From Mycolicibacterium sp. YH-1 (GTDB taxonomy: Bacteria; Actinomycetota; Actinomycetes; Mycobacteriales; Mycobacteriaceae), in contig NZ_CP092915.1 in assembly GCF_022557175.1 (NCBI RefSeq), positions 5,518,001 to 5,582,000 of the forward strand: a DNA stretch of 64,000 bases, written 5' to 3'. A program made the translations under genes and the position numbers. This document shows, piece after piece, positions 1-7,571 of the stretch (position 1 is its first letter; each line of letters starts with the position of its first letter). A model generated the notes under the pieces. It had not been told where the DNA came from. It searched no databases and worked only from the letters and a program-made list of their open reading frames with translations.

Positions 1-124
1 CACCCTTGCCGTGCAACGGGCGAACCAGCGACTTCTCCGGAGTCGATCGAGTGATCTCGGCGAAATCGGAGACGCTGGCACCGCGACGACCGGGGGTCGT
101 CGGCTTGTACTTGCGAATAGCCAT
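1..124 (-). CDS. rplB: 50S ribosomal protein L2, N-terminal part (cut by window edge)
   Basis: The reverse-strand frame starts with ATG at 124 and reads [14 protein letters not shown], the standard start of bacterial L2, then runs off the window at base 1, so only about 41 residues are visible. L2 is a primary 23S rRNA binder near the peptidyl-transferase centre. It lies 38 bp downstream of rplW in the S10 operon. Confidence 0.95.
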
Positions 125-162
125 ATCTGTCTAAGTCCTCTAGTTCCTCGCCGGCCCCGAAA

Positions 163-465
163 TCAGGCCGGGGCTCCGAACAGGTCGATCGGCTTGCTGC
201 CCGCGGCCAATGTCACGATCGCGCGCTTGGTGCTCTTACGCTGGCCGAAGCCTGACTTGGTGCGCTTGCGCTTGCCCTGCCGGTTCGCCGTGTTCACCGA
301 GTCGACCTTGACGTTGAAGATCTTCTCGATCGCGATCTTGATCTGCGTCTTGTTCGAGCTCGGGTGCACGATGAACGTGTACACGTTGTCCTCGATCAGG
401 GCGTAGCTCTTCTCGGAGATAACCGGGGCAAGGATGATGTCGCGGGGGTCGGTAACGGTAGCCAT
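163..465 (-). CDS. rplW: 50S ribosomal protein L23
   Basis: This 100-residue protein begins [20 protein letters not shown], typical of actinobacterial L23, and has the basic loop [20 protein letters not shown] that contacts 23S rRNA. L23 sits at the exit of the nascent-chain tunnel and is a docking site for trigger factor and SRP. Its ATG overlaps the rplD stop by one base (465), so translation is coupled in the S10 operon. Confidence 0.97.
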   Translation of the reverse strand: MATVTDPRDIILAPVISEKSYALIEDNVYTFIVHPSSNKTQIKIAIEKIFNVKVDSVNTANRQGKRKRTKSGFGQRKSTKRAIVTLAAGSKPIDLFGAPA

Positions 466-1124
466 CAGGCCGAAACCTCTTCCTTTGTCTGTGCGCTGCC
501 TGCCGCGATGTATGCGTTCAGCGCCTCGACGCTGAACACCAGGTCATCGGCATTCAGGACGTCGTAGGTATTGAGCTGGTCCGGCGAGATCACGTGCACG
601 CCAGGCAGGTTGCGCACGCTCTTCGCGCTGACCTCGTCGCTGCGGCCGATGACGATGAGCACCTTGCGGCGATCGGTCAGCGTCGCAAGGAAGTCCTTGG
701 CGGTCTTGGTCGACGGAGTCTGTCCGCTGATCACCTCGGTGACCGCGTGAATGCGGTCGTTGCGTGCGCGGTCAGACAGTGCACTGCGCAGCGCGGCGGC
801 GATCATCTTCTTGGGTGTCCGCTGGCTGTAGTCGCGCGGCTTGGGGCCGTGCACGATGCCACCGCCGGCGAACTGCGGTGCGCGTGTCGAACCCTGACGC
901 GCGCGGCCGGTGCCCTTCTGGCGGTACGGCTTCTTGCCGCCACCGGAGACCTCAGCGCGGGTCTTGGTCGAGTGCGTGCCCTGACGAGCCGCAGCCAACT
1001 GCGCGATGACCACCTGGTGCATCAACGCGATGTTGGGCTCGACATCGAACAGCTCGGCGGGCAGCTCAACACTGCCGTCCTTCTTGCCGTCCGGCGTGCG
1101 AACGTCGATCTTCTTGGAAGCCAT
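465..1124 (-). CDS. rplD: 50S ribosomal protein L4
   Basis: The 219-residue product has the L4 core with the conserved extended loop [19 protein letters not shown] around residues 65-85, which lines the peptide exit tunnel. L4 is an early-assembly 23S rRNA-binding protein. In E. coli it represses its own S10 operon, but whether mycobacteria use this is not shown here. Gene order rplC-rplD-rplW is standard, with single-base overlaps at both ends (1124 and 465). Confidence 0.97.
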   Translation of the reverse strand: MASKKIDVRTPDGKKDGSVELPAELFDVEPNIALMHQVVIAQLAAARQGTHSTKTRAEVSGGGKKPYRQKGTGRARQGSTRAPQFAGGGIVHGPKPRDYSQRTPKKMIAAALRSALSDRARNDRIHAVTEVISGQTPSTKTAKDFLATLTDRRKVLIVIGRSDEVSAKSVRNLPGVHVISPDQLNTYDVLNADDLVFSVEALNAYIAAGSAQTKEEVSA

Positions 1125-1777
1125 TACTTCTCACCTCGCTTGACTGCGCTGCGAACGACAACGAGTCCACCGTTACGACCGGGGATTGCGCCCTTGATCA
1201 GCAGCACACCGTTCTCGGCGTCGACCTTGTGCACCACCAGGTTCTGTGTGGTGACGCGATCGGTGCCCATGCGGCCCGACATGCGCGTGCCCTTGAAGAC
1301 ACGGCCGGGGGTGGCACAGCCACCGATCGAGCCGGGACGACGGTGCACGGCCTGTGCGCCGTGGGAGGCGCCCTGGCCCTTGAAGCCGTGACGCTTCATG
1401 GTGCCTGCGAAGCCCTTGCCCTTGCTGGTGCCGGTCACGTCGACGAAGTTGCCGTCGGCGAAGATCTCGGCGGTCAGCTCCTGGCCGACCTCGTACTCAC
1501 CTGCGGCTGCCTCGTCCTCGAGACGGAACTCGGCGAGGTGCCTGCGGGGGTTGACCCCAGCGGCGGCGTACTGACCGGTGACGGGCTTGTTCACCTTGCG
1601 CGGGCTGATCTCGCCATAGGCGAGCTGCACGGCGCTGTAGCCGTCGCGCTCAGGGGTGCGGATGCGGGTCACCACGTTGGGGCCAGCCTTGACCACCGTG
1701 ACCGGGACGACCTTGTTGTTCTCGTCGAACACCTGTGTCATGCCCAGTTTGGTACCCAGAATACCTTTGCGTGCCAT
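1124..1777 (-). CDS. rplC: 50S ribosomal protein L3
   Basis: The 217-residue protein starts [19 protein letters not shown] and contains the L3 signature [16 protein letters not shown] around residues 119-134 plus the [20 protein letters not shown] segment. L3 is an assembly-initiating 23S rRNA-binding protein whose extension reaches the peptidyl-transferase centre. It follows rpsJ by 14 bp and precedes rplD with a one-base overlap. Confidence 0.97.
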   Translation of the reverse strand: MARKGILGTKLGMTQVFDENNKVVPVTVVKAGPNVVTRIRTPERDGYSAVQLAYGEISPRKVNKPVTGQYAAAGVNPRRHLAEFRLEDEAAAGEYEVGQELTAEIFADGNFVDVTGTSKGKGFAGTMKRHGFKGQGASHGAQAVHRRPGSIGGCATPGRVFKGTRMSGRMGTDRVTTQNLVVHKVDAENGVLLIKGAIPGRNGGLVVVRSAVKRGEK

Positions 1778-1791
1778 TAGTTCTGGTTCTC

Positions 1792-2097
1792 CTACTGGAT
1801 GTTGACGTCGACGCTCGCCGGCAGATCGATGCGCATCAAGGCGTCAACGGTCTTCGGCGTCGGGTCGAGGATGTCGATCAGCCGCTTGTGGGTACGCATC
1901 TCGAAGTGCTCCCGCGAGTCCTTGTACTTATGCGGGGACCTAATGACGCAGTACACGTTCTTCTCGGTCGGCAGCGGCACCGGGCCGACCACGCTGGCGC
2001 CCGTACGGGTGACCGTCTCGACGATCTTGCGCGCCGAGGCATCAATTGCCTCGTGGTCGTAGGCCTTGAGCCTGATGCGGATCTTTTGTCCCGCCAC
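1792..2097 (-). CDS. rpsJ: 30S ribosomal protein S10 / NusE (first gene of the S10 operon)
   Basis: The 101-residue S10 reads [19 protein letters not shown] with the typical [20 protein letters not shown] segment. S10 is a 30S head protein and, as NusE, part of the antitermination complex. The start codon is GTG at 2097, preceded by a good ribosome-binding site (TAGGAGAAG, about 5 bases upstream). It opens the S10 operon after a long gene-free leader. Confidence 0.97.
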
Positions 2098-2361
2098 GCT
2101 TCTCCTACCTCACTACTAATGAACCCCATGAAAGGGCCTGGTCTTTGTGCGCGTGCCCCGGGTTTCCCCAAGACGCGCGCTGGCTGTGCCGCCGCTGTTT
2201 ACCTGTCTCTGGTTCACCGACCCCCGCGCTCGGGTGTGTCGCCCTCACGCACACTCGTCCGCGTTGAGAAAACCGTCGCGATCGAGGTTGGGACCGGATG
2301 CGCCCGCGAAGGCGCCGGTCGTATGCCCGTCCAGGCGAACCTGGCTCAGGGCAACCCGAAC

Positions 2362-2390
2362 AGTATGCCTCAGATTCGGGTGTCCTCCAA
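2362..2390 (-). promoter_or_regulatory. Possible S10 operon promoter
   Basis: On the minus strand TTGGAG (2385-2390) lies 17 bases before CATACT (2362-2367). The spacing suits a housekeeping sigma promoter and it reads towards rpsJ. The -10 match is only partial, so this is a candidate. Confidence 0.3.
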
Positions 2391-2490
2391 ATTGCGTGCG
2401 CACCGGGATACGCCATGGTCAATCGGCCTCCGGCCGCCATCCAGGACAGTCACGCGCAGTGACGCCCCGAAGCCGGCGGCACACCCCCAT

Positions 2491-2506
2491 CTTACCCAGA
2501 AGTAAG
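2491..2506. promoter_or_regulatory. Operator-like palindrome, copy 1 (CTTAC-N6-GTAAG)
   Basis: CTTAC-CCAGAA-GTAAG lies about 83 bp upstream of the membrane-protein gene at 2589. The flanks (CCCCAT before, TTAGGGG after) extend the symmetry imperfectly. The same 5-6-5 architecture recurs at 2985-3000, downstream of that gene, which makes a shared DNA-binding regulator likely. Confidence 0.5.
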
Positions 2507-2588
2507 TTAGGGGTCCGACTGCCTTGCCGCCCCTCGCGCCGTTCAGCCGCTCTAAAATCCGAGATGCCTCAGATCCGGGGGGAACAAG

Positions 2589-2999
2589 ATGCCATCTGCG
2601 TACAGACTTCTTCAAATCGCGCTCGCGGTCTTCGGCGTGATCTTCATGCTGGTCTATCCACTGGCCGTGGCTTGGCCGTCGGGGTGGGCATGGCATGCGG
2701 GCGCACCGCACGAGTCCCAGTACTTCATGATGATCGTCGGCGTCTACGCCACACTGGGCGTCTTCCTCCTCAATGCCGCACGAAACCCGCAGGTCAACCT
2801 CAGCCTCATCTGGTTCACCATCTGGTCCAGCGTCGTGCACGCCGCGATCATGGCGGTGCAGTCCTTCGGTCGCGGGCATCACATGGGCCATCTGGCGGGT
2901 GACGTTCCAGCCCTGCTCCTGGTGGCGATCGTCCTGTCGGCGCTGGTCCTGGCGTCGGGACTCAAACAGCCCAGCGGGCGCAATCTTACTCGTGAGTAA
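2589..2999 (+). CDS. Small four-helix membrane protein, function unknown
   Basis: The 136-residue protein has four predicted membrane segments (about residues 7-28, 46-65, 74-95 and 112-130) and short loops, resembling the DUF6632-type small membrane proteins. No catalytic motif is visible. The start ATG at 2589 follows the purine-rich GGGGGGAACAAG. Its stop codon lies inside a perfect 30-bp palindrome, and a second copy of the core motif lies upstream. The next gene follows at once, so the two probably form a regulated unit. The family assignment is from memory. Confidence 0.7.
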   Translation: MPSAYRLLQIALAVFGVIFMLVYPLAVAWPSGWAWHAGAPHESQYFMMIVGVYATLGVFLLNAARNPQVNLSLIWFTIWSSVVHAAIMAVQSFGRGHHMGHLAGDVPALLLVAIVLSALVLASGLKQPSGRNLTRE

Positions 3000-3007
3000 G
3001 ATTGCGC
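2978..3007. promoter_or_regulatory. Perfect 14-bp inverted repeat, operator-like, copy 2
   Basis: Arms GCGCAATCTTACTC (2978-2991) and GAGTAAGATTGCGC (2994-3007) are perfect reverse complements around a 2-base spacer. The core CTTAC-N6-GTAAG (2985-3000) matches the site at 2491. The compact symmetry and minimal loop suit a dimeric TetR/FadR-type operator better than a terminator. It spans the end of the membrane-protein gene and the start region of the thioesterase-like gene. Confidence 0.65.
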
Positions 3008-3010
3008 GCT

Positions 3011-3502
3011 GTGACCTCTCCGACTGTGCCATCCCCGACCACGACCTATCGCATGTGGCAACGACTGGATGGTCTGCCCGCGGGCAGCCGACTGTTCTCG
3101 GTCGCGGCGATGGCGCGCGTGCCGTACTTCGCGTCGGTGCTCCCCCACGTGCGACGTATGGAACCCGGCCTGGCGCAGGTCGACGTGCCGAAGTGGTTCT
3201 ACGTCCACAACCACCTGCGCACCGTGCACGCCATCGCCTCCTGCAATGCCGCCGAGATGGCGATGGGGATGCTCATGGAGGCCACGGTGCCCACCAGCCA
3301 CCGGTGGATCCCGAAGGCGATGAATGTGCAGTACCTGGCCAAGGCCACGACGTCACTGCGCGCCACCGCACGCATCGACGTGCCCGACTTCGCGGCCATC
3401 ACCGAGGGCACCGACCTCGTCGTGGGCGTGAGCGTCACCGACCGCAGCGGCACCGAGGTCGTGCACGCCGAGATCACCACGTGGGTGACGCCGGCATACT
3501 GA
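3011..3502 (+). CDS. DUF4442-type hotdog-fold (acyl-CoA thioesterase-like) protein
   Basis: The protein of about 163 residues contains VHNHLRTVHAIASCNAAEMA and a later GTDLVVGVSVTDRSGTEV strand, the pattern of DUF4442/PaaI-like hotdog proteins in which a His-containing loop precedes the central helix. A role in acyl-CoA thioester hydrolysis is inferred from the fold family only. GTG at 3011 is chosen; an in-frame TTG at 3002 lies inside the palindrome. No strong ribosome-binding site is visible for either, so leaderless or coupled translation is possible. Confidence 0.75.
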   Translation: MTSPTVPSPTTTYRMWQRLDGLPAGSRLFSVAAMARVPYFASVLPHVRRMEPGLAQVDVPKWFYVHNHLRTVHAIASCNAAEMAMGMLMEATVPTSHRWIPKAMNVQYLAKATTSLRATARIDVPDFAAITEGTDLVVGVSVTDRSGTEVVHAEITTWVTPAY

Positions 3503-3505
3503 CCT

Positions 3506-3859
3506 TCAGTCCAGGTAGGTGCCGTGGCCCTCGCGGATCAGGTCTCCGTCGAACCGGAGCACCTCGTTGACGAGTCGTCCGCGCTGATTGCGGTAGTTGA
3601 TCACCAGGACTGACTCACCGCGGTACACGGCGATCACCTCGAAGTGCAGATCCGGCAGCAGCCCCAGCGCGTGCACCCAGTAGTCCCGCAGCGCCGGCTT
3701 ACCGCGCACCACTCCCCCGGTCTCGGGCAGGAAGCGCGCCGCGACCGGTGACGTGAACTCCACGTCGTCGTGGAAGTGCGCGAGAACCGCCTCCACGTCA
3801 TGGGCGTTCCAGGCACGCACCCACTCCTCGGCGAAGGTCGCGGCATCAGGCGTTGGCAC
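3506..3859 (-). CDS. SnoaL-like / NTF2-fold protein
   Basis: The 117-residue protein begins with TFAEEWVRAWNAHDVEAVLAHFHDDVEF, the classic SnoaL/NTF2 opening (W..HD...L..F.DD..F). The family includes polyketide cyclases, dehydratases and non-catalytic binders, so the exact role is unknown. It follows the esterase gene by 6 bp and is probably co-transcribed with it. It ends 3 bp from the convergent thioesterase-like gene. Confidence 0.8.
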   Translation of the reverse strand: MPTPDAATFAEEWVRAWNAHDVEAVLAHFHDDVEFTSPVAARFLPETGGVVRGKPALRDYWVHALGLLPDLHFEVIAVYRGESVLVINYRNQRGRLVNEVLRFDGDLIREGHGTYLD

Positions 3860-3865
3860 TGCGGA

Positions 3866-5488
3866 TCACCTCTTCAGGCTCGCCCAGAACGGGCACTGGT
3901 GGATCTGGTCGAAGTCGGTGACCACACTGACGCCATCGGGGTGCAATGACAACCGATTTCCGGCGGCCGGGTCGTGCCCGAGTTCCGGCCACTCGGGCGC
4001 CCCGGCGACTGCCGGGTCGCCCGTGCGGACGAAATTGCTCCAGTAGTCGATCATCTGGTTCGACAGTTCCTGCTGGGCCGGATTCAGCGGCGGCGCTCCG
4101 CCCACGTCAAACAGGTAGCGCAGCTCAAGGGAGTGGCTGGCCCCGACAGGGAAGGGCAAGGTGCGCAACGGATCCGGAGCGGGCGCCTGCCGATCGGTGA
4201 ACTCGTACGCGTAGACGGGGCCCGTGCGGCCGATCTCCTGGGCGATGCGGTCGTCGATGCAGGCGAACATCGAATCCGTCACGGCGGCTGAATAGGCCAG
4301 CGGCGCACTGCCGTCGTAGCCGTCCAGGGGGTAGTGGCCTGCGACCGCGGTGGCGTCAGCACCGAACGCGTCGGTCAGCGCCTTCGGATACCCGGCTGCA
4401 ACGAGTTCGCGGCCACGGAGGTACTCCAACGCCATGAACAGCGTGAACTCGTCGCGGTTGCTGCCGATCGCGACGGGCACGCGTGCGGCCTGCCCGTTGG
4501 CGAACGCCGTCATCGGATCCACCGGTAGCACCGCGGTTCCCGTCACCGGCCCGCTGATCCCCTCGTCGCCGAGTCGGTAGTACCGCACGGGCTCTCGCAG
4601 CGCGGCCGCCGGCAGCCCGCGCAGGCAGTCGGCCGCGGTCGCCGGATCCGGACAACCGACGTCGCGCGCGTAGTCGAGGCTGATGCGCTCCGCGTCAGCC
4701 AGGCCGACCTGCGCCTGGCAGGGGGCACTCTGGATTATCGCCGCGCGAAACAGGCCTTGGGATTCCGGCGCCACGAGGTGGTCGCACACCGCCATGCCGC
4801 CTGCCGACTCGCCCGCGATGGTGACGCGTTCCGGGTCGCCGCCGAAAGCGGAGATGTTGTCGCGCACCCAGCGCAGCGCGGCCTGTTGGTCGGACAGCCC
4901 GTAGTTGCCCACGGCGCCGGCCGGCCCCAGCGCGGGATGTGCGAGGAAGCCCATCGTGCCCAGGCGGTAGTTGAGGGTTACCACCAGCACGTCACCGCGC
5001 GAGGCCAGCCAGCGCGAGTCGTAGATCCCGCCGCTGCCGTTGATGAACGCCCCACCGTGGATCCACACCATCACGGGCCGGGGCGATCGCTGCTCGGACA
5101 CCGGTGGTGTCCACACGTTCAACGTCAGGCAGTCCTCATCGGTGTGCCGACCCTTCTCGAGATCGTCGACGTCCTGCAGACAGCGCGGCCCAACCTCGGT
5201 CGCGTCCCGCACGCCCGGCCAGGGCTGCGCGGGCGCGGGTGGCTGCCACCGCAGCTTGCCGACGGGTGGCGCGGCGTAGGGCACTCCGGCGAACAACCGG
5301 TGATCCGGTGCGACGACGCCGCGCAGCGCGCCGGTGGTGGTCTGCACAAGTGCGGGGTCCGTCGGGGCCTGCGATGGGGCAGCGTCCTGCGCCGGGACGG
5401 AGGAATGCCCGCACCCGATGCTCAGGAAACCGGCGGCGAGCAGCGCGACAGCTCCTCGACCGATTCGCCGAATCGTTGCGGGCGCCAC
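3866..5488 (-). CDS. Secreted lipoprotein type-B carboxylesterase
   Basis: The roughly 540-residue protein belongs to the carboxylesterase/lipase family: LFAGVPYAAPPVGKLRW and DEDCLTLNVW near the N-terminus, nucleophile elbow TIAGESAGGMAV, a GSNRDEFTLF acidic residue and the SHSLELRYLF histidine complete the Ser-Glu-His triad. The start chosen (GTG at 5488) gives a short basic N-terminus, a hydrophobic stretch and lipobox LSIGC, so the enzyme should be anchored outside the membrane. An upstream ATG at 5581 is possible. It is divergent from the P450 gene. The substrate is unknown. Confidence 0.87.
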   Translation of the reverse strand: MAPATIRRIGRGAVALLAAGFLSIGCGHSSVPAQDAAPSQAPTDPALVQTTTGALRGVVAPDHRLFAGVPYAAPPVGKLRWQPPAPAQPWPGVRDATEVGPRCLQDVDDLEKGRHTDEDCLTLNVWTPPVSEQRSPRPVMVWIHGGAFINGSGGIYDSRWLASRGDVLVVTLNYRLGTMGFLAHPALGPAGAVGNYGLSDQQAALRWVRDNISAFGGDPERVTIAGESAGGMAVCDHLVAPESQGLFRAAIIQSAPCQAQVGLADAERISLDYARDVGCPDPATAADCLRGLPAAALREPVRYYRLGDEGISGPVTGTAVLPVDPMTAFANGQAARVPVAIGSNRDEFTLFMALEYLRGRELVAAGYPKALTDAFGADATAVAGHYPLDGYDGSAPLAYSAAVTDSMFACIDDRIAQEIGRTGPVYAYEFTDRQAPAPDPLRTLPFPVGASHSLELRYLFDVGGAPPLNPAQQELSNQMIDYWSNFVRTGDPAVAGAPEWPELGHDPAAGNRLSLHPDGVSVVTDFDQIHQCPFWASLKR

Positions 5489-5558
5489 GTCCGCCGAGCC
5501 TACTCGTGCCGATCCGGGCAATCCCGCCTTCGCCGCCCGCCGATGAACATAGACTTCC

Positions 5559-5572
5559 TTGACACCCGTCAA
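5559..5572. promoter_or_regulatory. Short inverted repeat between esterase and P450 genes
   Basis: TTGAC-ACCC-GTCAA forms a small dyad 30 bp upstream of the P450 start, within the divergent control region. It could be an operator or chance; arms are only 5 bp. Confidence 0.25.
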
Positions 5573-5601
5573 ATCCCCCATCCCGCGAGCGAGGAGTCGG
5601 C

Positions 5602-6855
5602 ATGAGCACCCCCACGATGGATGATGCCGCGAAGGTCTTGGCCGACCCGTCGGCGTACGCCGACGACGAGCGGTTGCACGCTGCGCTGACTCATCTGCGG
5701 GCGAACAATCCCGTTGCGTGGGTGGACAATCGGCCATATCGGCCGTTCTGGGCGATCACCAAGCACGCCGACATCATGGCGGTCGAGCGAGCCAACGAAC
5801 TCTTCATCAGCGAGCCACGCCCGCTGCTGGCCACCGCTGCCGCCGACGATTTGGCCAAGCAGCAGCTCGAGGCCGGCATGGGGCTGCGCACGCTCATCCA
5901 CATGGACGACCCGCACCACCGCAAAGTGCGCGCCATCGGCGCCGACTGGTTCCGACCCAAGGCGATGCGCGACCTCAAGGTGCGCGTCGATGAACTCGCC
6001 AAGCGCTACGTCGACAAGATGGCCGACCTCGGCGGTGAATGCGATTTCGTCACCGATATCGCGATCGACTTCCCGCTCTACGTGATCATGTCTCTGCTGG
6101 GCCTGCCGGAGTCCGACTTCGGCCGCATGCACATGCTGACGCAGGAGATGTTCGGCGGCGACGATGACGAGTACAAACGCGACGGCGGATCACTCGAGGA
6201 CCAGCTGGCGGTGCTGCTCGACTTCTTCACCTACTTCGCCAAACTGACGGCGTCGCGCCGCGAGCAGCCCACCGACGATCTCGCCTCGGCAATCGCGAAC
6301 GGGCGCATCGACGGCGAACCGCTCTCGGACGTGGACACCGCGTCGTACTACGTCATCGTCGCCAGTGCCGGCCACGACACCACGAAGGACGCGATCTCGG
6401 GCGGTCTGCTCGCGCTGATCGAGAACCCCGGCGAACTCGACCCGCTGCGCAACGATCCCAGCCTGATGGGGACCGCGGTCGAGGAGATGATTCGCTGGTC
6501 CACCCCCGTCAAGGAGTTCATGCGCACCGCCACCGCGGACACCACCATTCGCGGCGTCGACATCGCCAAGGGCGACTCGGTCTACCTGGCCTACGTGTCA
6601 GGCAACCGCGATGAGGAGGTGTTCACCGATCCGTTCCGCTTCGACGTCGGACGCGACCCCAACAAGCACGTGGCCTTCGGTTACGGCATCCACTTCTGCC
6701 TGGGTGCCGCGCTGGCCCGCATGGAGATGAGCAGTCTGTTCACCGAGTTGCTCAGCAGGCTGGACACCGTCGAGCTGGCGGGTAAGCCCGAGCTGAGCGC
6801 GACGACGTTCGTGGGCGGCCTCAAGCATCTGCCGATTCGCTACTCGTTCAAGTAG
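5602..6855 (+). CDS. Cytochrome P450
   Basis: The 417-residue P450 shows the I-helix oxygen-activation motif SAGHDTTKD (about residues 253-261), the K-helix ExxR in EEMIRW, and the heme-binding loop FGYGIHFCLGAALAR with the thiolate ligand near Cys366. It is a soluble class I P450 that needs a ferredoxin partner, none of which is adjacent. The ATG follows GAGGAG with 6-base spacing. The sequence style suggests terpene, steroid or fatty-acid oxidation, but the substrate cannot be told. Its end overlaps the convergent TetR gene by 8 bp. Confidence 0.95.
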   Translation: MSTPTMDDAAKVLADPSAYADDERLHAALTHLRANNPVAWVDNRPYRPFWAITKHADIMAVERANELFISEPRPLLATAAADDLAKQQLEAGMGLRTLIHMDDPHHRKVRAIGADWFRPKAMRDLKVRVDELAKRYVDKMADLGGECDFVTDIAIDFPLYVIMSLLGLPESDFGRMHMLTQEMFGGDDDEYKRDGGSLEDQLAVLLDFFTYFAKLTASRREQPTDDLASAIANGRIDGEPLSDVDTASYYVIVASAGHDTTKDAISGGLLALIENPGELDPLRNDPSLMGTAVEEMIRWSTPVKEFMRTATADTTIRGVDIAKGDSVYLAYVSGNRDEEVFTDPFRFDVGRDPNKHVAFGYGIHFCLGAALARMEMSSLFTELLSRLDTVELAGKPELSATTFVGGLKHLPIRYSFK

Positions 6856-7480
6856 TTTCGCCAGCCCTCGCGTGCGTCGCGAGGAAGCCGTCGACGGCGA
6901 CCACCGCGACCTCGCGGTAGTCGAAGTCGGCCATGGTGCTGAGCTTGCCCAGCACGATCGGCCCGAGCAGCAGCGCCACCGCGCGCATCCTGTCGATCTC
7001 GCCCAGCATCTCGATCGCCTCGGGGCTGTCGAAGACCGCGTCGAAGGGCGCCGCGTACTGCTCGGCCACCCGCTCGCGCAGTGTGGCGACCTCATTGCTC
7101 TCGGCCGACCGCTTGTCCCTGCTCCACCACGTGTGTTCCAGATCCCCGCCGAGTGCCAGCCATGACATGGCGGCCAGGCTGATGGGCGCCTCCGCGACCA
7201 GATCGGCGAAACCCTGCAGCGCTGCGATCAGGCGGTCGCGGACCGAGCCGCCTTCGGGCGGGATCGGCGCGGGCGGGATCAGCGCGTGAAAGGCCGCGGC
7301 CAGCAGGTCGTTCCCACTGGGGAAGTGGCGATACAGCGTGGCGCGCGCCACGTTGGAGGCACGGGTCACCGCATCGACGGTCACCGCACTGGGCCCACCG
7401 GTGCTCAGAAGCGCCGTCGCCGCATCCAGTAGCCGGGCCCTCGACCGGGCCGGCCTCGGGTCGGTACGCACCGACGTCAC
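6848..7480 (-). CDS. TetR-family repressor of the adjacent MFS exporter
   Basis: The 210-residue protein has the TetR N-terminal helix-turn-helix (SRARLLDAATALL ... VTVDAVTRASNVARATLYRHF) and an alpha-helical ligand domain. It is transcribed away from the MFS gene at 7572, and their 91-bp intergenic region contains a perfect 17-bp dyad (7505-7521). This is the classic layout of a repressor controlling itself and a divergent efflux pump. Confidence 0.9.
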   Translation of the reverse strand: MTSVRTDPRPARSRARLLDAATALLSTGGPSAVTVDAVTRASNVARATLYRHFPSGNDLLAAAFHALIPPAPIPPEGGSVRDRLIAALQGFADLVAEAPISLAAMSWLALGGDLEHTWWSRDKRSAESNEVATLRERVAEQYAAPFDAVFDSPEAIEMLGEIDRMRAVALLLGPIVLGKLSTMADFDYREVAVVAVDGFLATHARAGETT

Positions 7481-7504
7481 GTCAAGTCACCTCCACACAA
7501 GAAA

Positions 7505-7521
7505 CGAGACTGTTAGTCTCG
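7505..7521. promoter_or_regulatory. TetR operator between repressor and exporter
   Basis: CGAGACT-GTT-AGTCTCG is a perfect 7-bp dyad with a 3-base centre, 25 bp from the tetR start and 51 bp from the exporter start. Position and shape fit the TetR-family repressor encoded next to it. Confidence 0.7.
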
Positions 7522-7571
7522 GCGCAAGACGGGTAGTCCCAAAAATATCGCACTCTCCGGAAGGGTTGCGC

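Larger units (their letters stand above)
2098..2588. other. Gene-free stretch: S10 operon leader and promoter region
   Basis: This 491-bp interval separates the divergent rpsJ (minus) and the membrane-protein gene at 2589 (plus). The short frames inside it show no recognisable protein. It holds a possible S10 promoter near 2362-2390 and a palindrome at 2491-2506. A transcript from that promoter would have a 5' UTR of about 250 nt. No classical riboswitch was recognised by eye. Confidence 0.6.
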
